The position numbers and the translations under genes are program-made. A stretch of DNA of 64,000 nt, taken from NCBI RefSeq assembly GCF_014205845.1, contig NZ_JACHCR010000011.1, positions 124,001-188,000 of the forward strand, in the 5' to 3' direction. The DNA comes from Mucilaginibacter cryoferens (lineage in GTDB: Bacteria > Bacteroidota > Bacteroidia > Sphingobacteriales > Sphingobacteriaceae). The notes below the pieces were generated by a model that worked only from the letters and a program-made list of their open reading frames with translations, had not been told where the DNA came from and searched no databases. This document shows positions 17,412 through 25,740 of the stretch, in pieces. Numbering within the stretch: position 1 is the stretch's first letter; the number at the start of each line of letters is the position of its first letter.

Positions 17412-18852
17412 GGGCATCTTCGGGCAAATCCTCCGGAATCTCTTCTTCCGACGGCGATTTGCCGAAGATCTTGTTCAGGAGGTCTAATATAGGCACCGTC
17501 ATAATGGTGGTTACCAGTGCCATTATCACCAGCATGGCAAATACCTGTTTGTTTAGCACCCCAAGATCGTACCCAATATTTAGCACAATAAGTTCTACCA
17601 GGCCACGGGTATTCATCAGGGCACCTATGGATAAACTATCCTTCCAGTTTTGGCCAACAAATTTAGCGGCGGATGCGCTGCCAACAAATTTGCCGGTTAC
17701 AGCTACCAGGGTAATAAGGCCGCATGTACCCCACAGGTAAGGATTATCCAACAAACCTATTTGAGTACGTAACCCTGTAAATACAAAAAACAAGGGAAGC
17801 AACAGAAAAAGGGCCACATCTTTTATCCGCTCAATAAATATCCCTCTGAAGGTGATGTTATCGGGCATTACAATACCGGCCATAAAAGCGCCAAACAAGG
17901 CATGTATCCCAATAGCTTCGGTTGCGTAGGATGAGATGATGAGCGTTAAAAAAAACATAGCCACAGGCATACCCAAATAGCCTGGTTTTATATTGCGGCT
18001 GTAAAGGCTTTTTAAAAGAGGCTTTATCACCTTGAGCATAATTACAACGTAGCCAATGGCCATTAATACCGTGTAAACAAAACTCATTACCGAGCCTGCT
18101 TTAACTACCGCTATAACAACGGTAAGCAGGCACCACGCGGTAATATCATCGGCAGCGGCGCAGGTAATTACCAGGGCACCAAGGCGGGTTTTGTTAATTC
18201 CACGCTCCTGGCAAATGCGCGCCAGTACAGGGAACGCGGTTATGCTCATAGAAATACCCATAAACAAACCGAATGAAAAGAAAGGCACGCCCACAGGTGC
18301 CAGGGAACGGTATATAAAATAAGCCAGCCCAAGCCCTAATGTAAAGGGAACAATAATGCTGGCATGGCTAATGACTATGGCATCTTTACTTTTGTTTTTT
18401 AAAGCACGCAAATCAAGCTCCATGCCTATTACAAACATAAATATAATGAGGCCTATCTGGCTTAAAAACTGTAATGCCCCCAATGATTGCACAGGGAAAA
18501 TAGTTTGCGAAAAAGCAGGAAATAAGCGCCCAACAAGCGATGGTCCAAGTGCTATACCGGCAAATATCTCCCCTATAACCCGTGGCTGCCCTAGTTTTTT
18601 ACATACCCAGCCAGCCATGTTGCCCGCAATAATTATAATAGCAATTTGTGCCAGCAATGTAGCCAGCGGACCAGTGAGGTTTTTAATAAAACCATCTACA
18701 AACTGGTGTATACTGCTTTTACTGCTTGTGGCCAGTTTAATTATAGGGCGACCTTTTTCCAGATCGTTACCGGCGGTTAATACCCAATAAATTAAAAAGG
18801 AGAATACGCCAATAAGGATGAGATAAAAAAATATGTTTTTGAATTTTTTCAT
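17392..18852 (-). CDS. CPA2-family cation/H+ antiporter
   Basis: 486 aa with about 12-13 hydrophobic segments. Family features are GQPRVIGEIFAGIALGPS near the start and TCAAADDITAW in the middle, carrying the conserved acidic pair. It exchanges Na+ or K+ for protons across the inner membrane. It begins 4 bp inside the upstream hotdog gene (ATGA), so it belongs to the pigment operon. A role in the proton balance of pigment export is speculation. Confidence 0.9.
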   Translation of the reverse strand: MKKFKNIFFYLILIGVFSFLIYWVLTAGNDLEKGRPIIKLATSSKSSIHQFVDGFIKNLTGPLATLLAQIAIIIIAGNMAGWVCKKLGQPRVIGEIFAGIALGPSLVGRLFPAFSQTIFPVQSLGALQFLSQIGLIIFMFVIGMELDLRALKNKSKDAIVISHASIIVPFTLGLGLAYFIYRSLAPVGVPFFSFGLFMGISMSITAFPVLARICQERGINKTRLGALVITCAAADDITAWCLLTVVIAVVKAGSVMSFVYTVLMAIGYVVIMLKVIKPLLKSLYSRNIKPGYLGMPVAMFFLTLIISSYATEAIGIHALFGAFMAGIVMPDNITFRGIFIERIKDVALFLLLPLFFVFTGLRTQIGLLDNPYLWGTCGLITLVAVTGKFVGSASAAKFVGQNWKDSLSIGALMNTRGLVELIVLNIGYDLGVLNKQVFAMLVIMALVTTIMTVPILDLLNKIFGKSPSEEEIPEDLPEDALISGDR

Positions 18853-19214
18853 TTTTTAAATACGCCTTTAAATTTAAAAAAGATTGTGCCCTCGTGCCTA
18901 ATGGCAGCATCTACCTTCAAGGTATCGTCATCATTTGCAATACAAGTTATCTGCATATCTGCCGTATGGTTTACCTGTGGGTTTAATATGGCCAAAAACT
19001 TCATATCGCCCGCCTTTACCAGTTTAGTTTTTGTACCAATAATGTTTTCTAAAACCTCTTTAACCATCTGCATCATACAAACACCAGGCACAACTGGCTG
19101 GCCCGGAAAATGGCCTTCAAAAATCTGGTGCGCAGCGTTGAGGGCAATAGTGGTTGTTGACGTATTACCATCGGTTTGCGGGGTAGTAAACTGAAAAAAA
19201 GATTCCTGGAGCAT
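18849..19214 (-). CDS. Hotdog dehydratase-like protein without the catalytic Glu
   Basis: 121 aa, FabZ-like: FEGHFPGQPVVPGV keeps His35. Five residues after PG, where FabZ has the catalytic Glu, there is Gln49 (CMMQMVKE). It could be a weak dehydratase, an isomerase, or a binding partner for another hotdog protein. It is coupled to the antiporter downstream. A large inverted repeat (19223-19341) lies directly upstream of its start. Confidence 0.78.
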   Translation of the reverse strand: MLQESFFQFTTPQTDGNTSTTTIALNAAHQIFEGHFPGQPVVPGVCMMQMVKEVLENIIGTKTKLVKAGDMKFLAILNPQVNHTADMQITCIANDDDTLKVDAAIRHEGTIFFKFKGVFKK

Positions 19215-19222
19215 ATTATTTT

Positions 19223-19341
19223 AGCTTAAAGCGGACGGCCGAAAGCTAAAAAGCTTTTAACTTTCAGGCATCACCTCAGCTTTTATATTAATAAATGTTT
19301 TTTACCTAAAGCTTTGAGCTTTCGGCCGTCCGCTTTAAGCT
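19223..19341. repeat. Long inverted repeat, 25-bp perfect arms
   Basis: Arms 19223-19247 and 19317-19341 are perfect inverted copies with a 69-nt spacer. Both contain the core CGGACGGCCG or its complement. A shorter palindrome (AAAAGCTTTT) lies near 19249-19258. The right arm touches the stop codon of the lipoprotein gene. It may be a mobile palindromic repeat or a strong processing hairpin inside the operon. Confidence 0.75.
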
Positions 19342-19973
19342 CATCTTTCTATTTTTTTTAAGCCGATGGTAAATTTAAAGTTTTTGTGGTCGATACCAAT
19401 GGTATCGGGGATGCCATTTTTATAATTCATCATGGTAGCCACAGCAACCGGTTTTCTTTTGGATGATTTCTCCATCCGGATGAGCGAATCGCCGGCCAGG
19501 TTGGTGATGTAATAGTTGGCACCTTTTTCCTGAGGCAGTACATAATATATATGGCTGCTATCTTTTAACATATAATGCTCGTGACTGCCTTCCTGGCGCA
19601 GCAGCACCAGGTCAAAATCCTTTCTTAATGTTTTAATTACCGGCCCTTTATCCATCTGCGGAATAATATAATACACCTTAAAGCTGCCATCTTTTAAGAA
19701 CGCGAAATCGAAGAACTTTACGCCCATCTCACTGGAAAACACAATGCGGGTGCTGCTATCGGGCATTACCTTCATAAGCAGTAAACCGCTTAAATGGTGA
19801 CTGGTTACATTAATTTCGGCATTGTAAAGCACTACCGAAAATTGGGGCCGAAATTTATAGATGTGATCAAAATTACCTGTAGCTGGCTTCAGGCTTTTAT
19901 AAACCGAAGAGCAGCCTGCCAGTATAAACAAGCAACTACTTAGCAGCAAAAAGCGCATCCGGCAAACTGGCAT
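19341..19973 (-). CDS. Lipoprotein, unknown function
   Basis: 210 aa. The lipobox LAGC follows a short hydrophobic stretch (RFLLLSSCLFILAGCSS); ATG at 19958 is an equally good start. The mature protein is beta-rich. It overlaps the LolA-like gene by 38 bp, so the two are very likely partners. By analogy with LolA-LolB it may be an outer-membrane acceptor for a hydrophobic product (inference). Confidence 0.8.
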   Translation of the reverse strand: MPVCRMRFLLLSSCLFILAGCSSVYKSLKPATGNFDHIYKFRPQFSVVLYNAEINVTSHHLSGLLLMKVMPDSSTRIVFSSEMGVKFFDFAFLKDGSFKVYYIIPQMDKGPVIKTLRKDFDLVLLRQEGSHEHYMLKDSSHIYYVLPQEKGANYYITNLAGDSLIRMEKSSKRKPVAVATMMNYKNGIPDTIGIDHKNFKFTIGLKKIER

Positions 19974-20577
19974 TGATCTCTTTATTTATAAAGTGAATGG
20001 TGGTATTATCGCCCGAAGGCTCTTGCATATCAATGTTGCTCACCGAATTATCCTTTTTATCAACCGAGATATTGATGGTTTTAAAAAAATCCTTAAGGCC
20101 TTTTGCTACAGGAGCCAGCTCAACCAAATAACTTCCCTTGCTCTCAAATACCTTTACTTTAAAATCGGGGTTGCTTAGGATAGAACCCTGTACGCAATCA
20201 ATAATGATCTTATTGATCTGCTGGAAGAGTTTGTTTGATTTGGTGTTGATTTTATTTTCCTTTTGCTCATCCTTTACCAGTATGTTATCCTTATTGATGA
20301 TCATCAGGTATTTAGATGGCTGAGTATATTCCATCCGCACCATGTTATCTTTTTTAAACCAGAACTTCCCTTTGGAGGTGATTTTTTCCGATAACATGCT
20401 CAGATTTTTCTCCTGCACAAAATCGCTTTTAATACTGGTTGTTTTTTGAGCCGTAGTTGTAAACTGGGCTTTAAATGCAGATAGATCTGTTAGCTGGATA
20501 TAGCCGGCATGCTGCGCGTTGGCAGTGAATGCGGCTGATATGAAGGCCAGGATAAAGAGTATTTTATGGATTTTCAC
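19936..20577 (-). CDS. LolA-like outer-membrane lipid carrier
   Basis: 213 aa with a GTG start and a clear signal peptide (ILFILAFISAAFTANAQ). The mature protein has the LolA pattern: SDFVQEKNLSMLSEKITSKG followed by FWFKKDNMVRMEYTQP. LolA carries lipidated proteins across the periplasm; paralogues in aryl polyene loci are thought to carry pigment. Overlap with a lipoprotein gene supports a two-step delivery route to the outer membrane (inference). Confidence 0.85.
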   Translation of the reverse strand: MKIHKILFILAFISAAFTANAQHAGYIQLTDLSAFKAQFTTTAQKTTSIKSDFVQEKNLSMLSEKITSKGKFWFKKDNMVRMEYTQPSKYLMIINKDNILVKDEQKENKINTKSNKLFQQINKIIIDCVQGSILSNPDFKVKVFESKGSYLVELAPVAKGLKDFFKTINISVDKKDNSVSNIDMQEPSGDNTTIHFINKEINASLPDALFAAK

Positions 20578-20660
20578 AATTAAGATCGATTTACTTTAGT
20601 ACTAAATTGGACATTGATTGTGTGAAAAGGTTTGAATAAAAGTGTGCACTTAAATAATTT

Positions 20661-20757
20661 CCGTCATTGCGAGGCACGAAGCAATCCCCGACGAACAGAG
20701 CAGCAAAGCAGATTTGATCTGCACAGTTTGGGATTGCTTCGTGCCTCGCAATGACGG
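20661..20757. repeat. 97-bp palindromic dispersed repeat
   Basis: Arms 20661-20688 and 20730-20757 are perfect 28-bp inverted copies with a 41-nt spacer. The spacer has its own small hairpin (GCAGAT-TTG-ATCTGC). The core GTCATTGCGAGGCACGAAGC resembles repeats scattered in Bacteroidota genomes; a related single arm is at 42510-42534. It sits between the LolA-like gene and an ACP. Confidence 0.85.
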
Positions 20758-20836
20758 TTGGCTTTGCAGCAATTACCTTTTTCAACCCTCTGTTTCCCCC
20801 GTCTTAACTCTTGATTCTACCCTTTTGACTCTCTTC

Positions 20837-21094
20837 CTAAGCTGCCTGGTTAGCCATAATATACTCGGCCATGGTGCGTACAGACTGAAACACTTTAGGC
20901 CCGTCTTCGGCTTTGGAAAGCTTTATTTTGTATACGGTTTGCATGAGTACTATCAGCTCTAAAACGTCAATAGAATCCAACCCCAGGCCATCGGCAAACA
21001 GCGATTGGTCATCGCCTATATCTGCGGGCTTAAGGTCTTGCAAGTTCAGTTGGTCTATGATCTGTTCTTTCAGATCACTCATTAGTTTGTCCAT
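20837..21094 (-). CDS. Acyl carrier protein
   Basis: 85 aa with the motif GLGLDSIDVLEL. It is more divergent from the ACPs at 14958 and 24150 than those are from each other, and matches typical modular carriers (ending VRTMAEYI). ATG at 21082 is an alternative start. It lies 5 bp after the halogenase-like gene, so it may present the acyl substrate to that enzyme (inference). Confidence 0.92.
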   Translation of the reverse strand: MDKLMSDLKEQIIDQLNLQDLKPADIGDDQSLFADGLGLDSIDVLELIVLMQTVYKIKLSKAEDGPKVFQSVRTMAEYIMANQAA

Positions 21095-21099
21095 TCTTG

Positions 21100-22353
21100 T
21101 TATTGTACAGGTGAATTAATTTGTTCACCCAGCTTAATAATTCGTGCTAATTTCTTTATCGCCGTGTTGTGGTCCTTAACAAATGGATTTTCTAAATCCC
21201 ATACATAGCCGGCCAAAACAGAGCAGATCTGATTTTTTATTTCAGGGACAAAGGTACCCGAGAAAAAGATAGTATCCAACGTTCCCTCGTACCATGCATT
21301 TACATAGGAGCGAAAAACATCAACCCCTTGCATTACCTTTTGAGTATATTCTTTTTCCCAGTCAACCTGCTCACCATTTAAAGTGCGGATAACCAGCTTT
21401 GCCGCATTTTGGCTGGATACCGAAGCTAATGTAACGCCCGATGAAAAAATAGGGTCTAAAAATTCGGTTACATTACCGGTAAGCACGAAGCCATCACCAT
21501 AAAAGGTGTCGGTAGTGCTGCTCCAGGCCTGTAGTATTTTAGGGTCGAAAACAAATTCAACATTTTCAAATCTTTCGCTTAAATAAGGCTCTGAAGCTAT
21601 AAGGCTACGTAGTTTGGCCTCGTCATCAGCACCTTCGTACTGGTCAAAAAACTCCGGGTTGCCAACAAAGCCAAGCGAAGTAACCCCGCTCGAAAACGGA
21701 ATTATCCAAACCCAAACACCGGGCTTATGTACCACTATGGTTATTCGGTTTGGCTCTTCAAACAGGTTGCGTTTTACATCTTGTGTATGCGCAAACAAGG
21801 CCTTACGGGTAGCCATGCCAGATGGCTTATCCAAATTAAACAGCTTGGGAATTACACGGCCATAGCCGCTGCCATCAATTATAAAGCGGGCCTCAATGCG
21901 GGTTTGGTTACCGTCAATGTCTTCAACCGTGGTAACGGAATTGGTGCCATTAAATTTTATATCAGTTACTGTGGTTTCATAACAAACGGGAATACCCATC
22001 AATTCGCAGGTATCGGCAAGGGTTTTATCAAATTCGGCACGGGGTACCTGCCAGGTCCAGTTCCAACCATCGGTAAATTGGTCCGAAAAATAGTAGTCGC
22101 ATACCGCTCCGTTCTTCACAAACTTGGCTCCAAATTTTTTCTGGAATCCTTTAGCTTCTACCGCCTCTACAAAACCGGCTTCGGTTAAGGCTTCCATGCA
22201 GCGGGGCAGCAAACTTTCGCCAATCACAAAACGTGGAAATTTTTGCTTTTCAACAATCTTAACTTTAAAGCCTGCTTTGTTTATTATAGACGCAGCTACA
22301 GTGCCTGCCGGCCCTGCACCAATTACCAACACATCAACTTTTTCCGTATTCAT
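21100..22353 (-). CDS. Flavin-dependent halogenase-family oxidoreductase
   Basis: 417 aa. FAD-binding GAGPAG is at 12-17. Two halogenase marks are present: WVWIIP at 214-219 (WxWxIP) and a Lys before FGAKFV (72-73), at the place of the catalytic Lys. PRFVIGESLLP and EFLDPIFSSGV are typical of the family. Known flexirubins include chlorinated forms, so ring chlorination is plausible. Hydroxylation or a lost activity cannot be excluded from sequence alone. A carrier protein gene follows directly. Confidence 0.82.
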   Translation of the reverse strand: MNTEKVDVLVIGAGPAGTVAASIINKAGFKVKIVEKQKFPRFVIGESLLPRCMEALTEAGFVEAVEAKGFQKKFGAKFVKNGAVCDYYFSDQFTDGWNWTWQVPRAEFDKTLADTCELMGIPVCYETTVTDIKFNGTNSVTTVEDIDGNQTRIEARFIIDGSGYGRVIPKLFNLDKPSGMATRKALFAHTQDVKRNLFEEPNRITIVVHKPGVWVWIIPFSSGVTSLGFVGNPEFFDQYEGADDEAKLRSLIASEPYLSERFENVEFVFDPKILQAWSSTTDTFYGDGFVLTGNVTEFLDPIFSSGVTLASVSSQNAAKLVIRTLNGEQVDWEKEYTQKVMQGVDVFRSYVNAWYEGTLDTIFFSGTFVPEIKNQICSVLAGYVWDLENPFVKDHNTAIKKLARIIKLGEQINSPVQ

Positions 22354-22453
22354 TTGTTTAAATTTCTTTTACGTTTGTTTATTGTTAGAACTCCGGCTTC
22401 TTCATTAAAACCACTTCTACCGGTTATGTAAATATCTTTTATAATAATACCCG

Positions 22454-22879
22454 CTAAACCAGCGAATGCTTCTTCTTCCACTCTTCAAAAAACTCAGGGT
22501 TTGTTAGCTGAAGCATAAAACTATCCCTAGCTAAAAATACCTGCACCGTTGAAGCCGTTACCACTACCTCCCGGGTAGCGGCATTTAGCAATTTGTAATT
22601 AAAATGCAGGCGGGCGGCTTCACTTGGCACATACTCGGTTTCAATAATTACACTATCGCCATACCTTAACACCTGTTTGTATTTACAATCTATACTTACA
22701 ATTGGGGTTACGTAATGGTTATTATAAACGGTAAGGTAGTCTAAACCGTATGCTTTTCCAAAAGCCTCGCGGCCATCTTCAAAGTAGCGCACATAGTGCC
22801 CATGCCATACAATGCCCAACGAATCTACTTCGCTAAACTTTACGGCTATCTCGGTGGCATGTATCAGTGTTTTTTGCAA
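22454..22879 (-). CDS. YbgC/4HBT-family acyl thioesterase
   Basis: 141 aa hotdog protein with FSEVDSLGIVWHGHYVRYFE, the motif of the 4-hydroxybenzoyl-CoA thioesterase family including the catalytic Asp. The only usable start is TTG at 22879; a stop lies two codons upstream. It could release acyl or aryl chains from ACP or CoA, or act as an acyl transfer enzyme. Same operon as the halogenase-like gene. Confidence 0.85.
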   Translation of the reverse strand: MQKTLIHATEIAVKFSEVDSLGIVWHGHYVRYFEDGREAFGKAYGLDYLTVYNNHYVTPIVSIDCKYKQVLRYGDSVIIETEYVPSEAARLHFNYKLLNAATREVVVTASTVQVFLARDSFMLQLTNPEFFEEWKKKHSLV

Positions 22880-22970
22880 TGTTTATTTTTATTGAAGGAG
22901 CTAAAGTACAGTGGTCGCCCTTAGGTTTTAATATCCGGTTAATGGATTTACAGATCTGTTAACCTGTTAA

Positions 22971-23639
22971 TTATTTCCATCCGTTATAATCAGATTTTAC
23001 ATCTTTCATTACGTTAAGAAAAGCCTTTGCCCAGTAATTTTTAAGCCCAAAACCACCTGGCTTACCTTCGTAATATTTGGTGATCAGCACTGTTTTGGTT
23101 TTCATATCTACAAAGGTTACCCAAACTCCGGCCTTATCCATTCCTTTATTCATACCGCCAACAAAAAATATCACTCCAATACCATCATGACCTAAAAAGT
23201 CGTATCCTTTTACTACAGCTGCTATCTTTGCTTCGTCAAGTAATTTAAAATCGCCCGGATTGTCTGAGTACAACTTGTCAAACTTGCCTTTGCTGTTTGA
23301 ACTTTTGGCTACGTCAATGGCGTAGTCTACAGCGCTATGATGTACCATTTCGGCAACGTCATATTTCTTTTGCTCATCTATAAACAAGCGGTTCCAGCCT
23401 AAAGTATATTGATCCCTAAACTCATCTGCTGTTACTTCGCCATTATTTTCTCTTTTACCAATACCAAAAACCTTGGCGCTCGCGGTGCCAATAAATCTGG
23501 TTTGTGTAAAATCAATACCCAACCAGGTGATTTTGGCGCTACCAGAAAAAATATCCCCCTTGGTTTGCTGCCCAAATACGTGAGTGGTGCTTACAATGAT
23601 AAAAGAAAGGGCAATAAGCCATGTTTTTGTTGTTTTCAT
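22971..23639 (-). CDS. Secreted protein, unknown function
   Basis: 222 aa with a signal peptide (LIALSFIIVSTTHVFGQQ). The mature region has repeated Gly-rich turns (FFVGGMNKGMD, GKPGGFGLKNYW). I recognise no catalytic motif. It lies within the operon between the dehydratase-like and thioesterase genes. A periplasmic or outer-membrane accessory role is inference. Confidence 0.72.
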   Translation of the reverse strand: MKTTKTWLIALSFIIVSTTHVFGQQTKGDIFSGSAKITWLGIDFTQTRFIGTASAKVFGIGKRENNGEVTADEFRDQYTLGWNRLFIDEQKKYDVAEMVHHSAVDYAIDVAKSSNSKGKFDKLYSDNPGDFKLLDEAKIAAVVKGYDFLGHDGIGVIFFVGGMNKGMDKAGVWVTFVDMKTKTVLITKYYEGKPGGFGLKNYWAKAFLNVMKDVKSDYNGWK

Positions 23640-23654
23640 AAGTCGTAAGTTATT

Positions 23655-24125
23655 TTATGGTTGTTGAATTACAAATACCTTAATCTGGCATTGCGCCAAT
23701 AACTCATCTCCCCGTTTTATTTTACCAGATATTAATGTAACGTCAAATATTTGATTATCAATGGTAACTTCCGTTTCCAATATATCATTTATTTGAGGTA
23801 AACTAAAAACCTCCAGGTTTTTAATTGCGCCTATATAGCCTATGGCATCTGGTTTTTCGAGCGTTTGAGCAAGATATCCTGCCCTGGCGGCAGCGGTTTG
23901 GGCTATGTTTTCTACCAAACCGGCGGCGCTAAACTCGCCATCCTCCACCAAAATATTATCTGCTTTTACACAAAATTGGGTGCGACTACTATGCTCATCG
24001 CTGTAAATCAAATGATCTATCATCACAAAAGGAAACTTTTGCGGTATCAGGCCGGGCGTATTTGCAGGAGGAATAAACATAGGGTTTGGGTAGATTTGAA
24101 TAAATGTATTAACCAATACCGGCAT
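23655..24125 (-). CDS. ApeP/FabZ-like dehydratase
   Basis: 156 aa (ATG at 24080 would remove 15 residues). Hotdog-like: LIPQKFPFVMIDHL, then EDGEFSAAGLVENIAQTAAA, resembling aryl-polyene dehydratases in which Glu sits in the central helix. It should dehydrate the 3-hydroxy intermediate to build the conjugated chain. Neighbours are an ACP, a ketosynthase and FabG, giving a complete extension set. Confidence 0.75.
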   Translation of the reverse strand: MPVLVNTFIQIYPNPMFIPPANTPGLIPQKFPFVMIDHLIYSDEHSSRTQFCVKADNILVEDGEFSAAGLVENIAQTAAARAGYLAQTLEKPDAIGYIGAIKNLEVFSLPQINDILETEVTIDNQIFDVTLISGKIKRGDELLAQCQIKVFVIQQP

Positions 24126-24149
24126 TAAATGTTCGATATTAATTGACTA

Positions 24150-24407
24150 TTATACCGGCTCTTTGGCATTTACCCGGGCAAACACGTACTCGTAAAAATC
24201 GTGGAAGTTAACAATACCAACAAAATCTTCTGGTTGTACCTTAAAATTAAAATTGCTTTCAATTACAACCACCAGATCTATATAGTCAAGACTATCCAGT
24301 TCAAGGGTATCTTTCAGGTTTGCTTCGGGCGTAATTTTGGATATCTCTATCTCAAACTCTTCGGCTAAGAAGGCATTGGTTTTTTCAGCGATCTCTAAAA
24401 ACTGCAT
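24150..24407 (-). CDS. Acyl carrier protein
   Basis: 85 aa with LELDSLDYID. Nearly all of residues 32-66 match the ACP at 14958, so the two are recent duplicates within the locus. It sits 12 bp after a ketosynthase and just before the dehydratase. Confidence 0.92.
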   Translation of the reverse strand: MQFLEIAEKTNAFLAEEFEIEISKITPEANLKDTLELDSLDYIDLVVVIESNFNFKVQPEDFVGIVNFHDFYEYVFARVNAKEPV

Positions 24408-24419
24408 AAGGATAGGTAA

Positions 24420-25637
24420 TCAATATTTTTTTATGATGAGAGACGAATTGGTACCACCAAAACCAAAGGAGTTTGACAAAAACACATCAAAACTTTTCTC
24501 GATAGTTTTAGTAGCGATATTTAACTTAGCCGAATCCTCGTCCGGGGTTTCGAAGTTAATATTAGGTGCGATAAACGAATTTTGCATCATCAGCATCGAG
24601 TATACAATTTCGCTTGCACCCGCCATCCAGCACTCGTGCCCGGTCATTGATTTGGTAGAGCTTACCAGCGGCTTGCTCGATCCAAAAACCTCGTGAATAG
24701 CTTTGGCCTCACTGGCATCGCCGGCGGGGGTTGAGGTGGCATGGGCATTAATATAATCTACGTCGGCAGCTGTCATGCCCGCATCTTTTAAGGCCATGGC
24801 CAAAGAGCGTACGGGCCCGTCAACTGTGGGGTTAGAGATATGCCCACCGTTTGATGAAAAACCGTAACCAACAACCTCGCCCAAAATGGTTGCACCACGG
24901 CGTTGTGCCGATTCCAGGCTTTCTAAAATAACGGTTGCCGCGCCGCCGCTTGGTACCAACCCATCCCTGCTGCGGTCAAACGGGCGCGAAGCCTTTGTTG
25001 GCGTAGCTTCCAGGGTAGAGAATGCCGAGAGCGCATCAAAGCTTCCCATCGAAAAATGGTTCAGTTCTTGCGCGCCGCCGCAAATGATGCCCTCTTGTAA
25101 GCCGCTTTTGATGAGGTGGTAACCCAAACCTATAGCATGCGAGCCGCTTGCACAGGCAGCGCTTACGGTTAAGTTAATACCTTTAAGTTTAAATATAGTG
25201 GCCAGGTTCATGCTCACGGTAGAGTTCATGGTTTGGAAAACCGCCCCCGAGCCAACCAACATGGTATCTTTTTTTACACGAATAATATCGATACAGTCAA
25301 TTACCGGCTTGGCCGAACTATCGTTACCGTAAAGTACACCTATTTCATTTTGATCGAGGTAATCCATATCGATACCTGCCTGGGCCAAAGCTTCGATAGT
25401 GGCCATGTAGGCATATTCGCCCTGCTCTGGCAGCATGATGCGCGAGCGCCTGTCGAGCTTTTCTTTCAGATTAGGTCTGTCAACAAAGCCGGTTAAACCA
25501 GATCTGTAACCAAACTCTTTGCGCATAGAGTCGAGCATGATGCCCGATTTGCCGTAAAAAAGTGAGTCTCTCACCTCGTCCTGGGTTTTCCCAATGCACG
25601 AGTAAATCCCCATCCCTGTAATCACAACTCTATTCAT
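24420..25637 (-). CDS. Beta-ketoacyl-ACP synthase, active
   Basis: 405 aa, FabF type. Cys162 (SAACASGSHA), His299 (NAHATSTPAGD) and His334 (SMTGHECWMAG) make an intact triad. With the downstream ACP and dehydratase and the upstream FabG it gives one extension module. It may start the chain on coumaroyl-ACP or extend it (inference). Confidence 0.9.
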   Translation of the reverse strand: MNRVVITGMGIYSCIGKTQDEVRDSLFYGKSGIMLDSMRKEFGYRSGLTGFVDRPNLKEKLDRRSRIMLPEQGEYAYMATIEALAQAGIDMDYLDQNEIGVLYGNDSSAKPVIDCIDIIRVKKDTMLVGSGAVFQTMNSTVSMNLATIFKLKGINLTVSAACASGSHAIGLGYHLIKSGLQEGIICGGAQELNHFSMGSFDALSAFSTLEATPTKASRPFDRSRDGLVPSGGAATVILESLESAQRRGATILGEVVGYGFSSNGGHISNPTVDGPVRSLAMALKDAGMTAADVDYINAHATSTPAGDASEAKAIHEVFGSSKPLVSSTKSMTGHECWMAGASEIVYSMLMMQNSFIAPNINFETPDEDSAKLNIATKTIEKSFDVFLSNSFGFGGTNSSLIIKKY

Positions 25638-25740
25638 AACGCTTATAACGGCTTATCCTATTATCAAATACTTTTAAAACTAAATAAAATTATCTAATCT
25701 CAAAATATTAAAGTGCCTGTTTGTGTGAACAAATAATTAA

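Noticed and set aside
20591..20785. 64-aa reverse frame through the palindromic repeat
   Set aside because: It translates the 97-bp repeat (RHEAIPN and FVPRNDG), a common false gene in such repeats.
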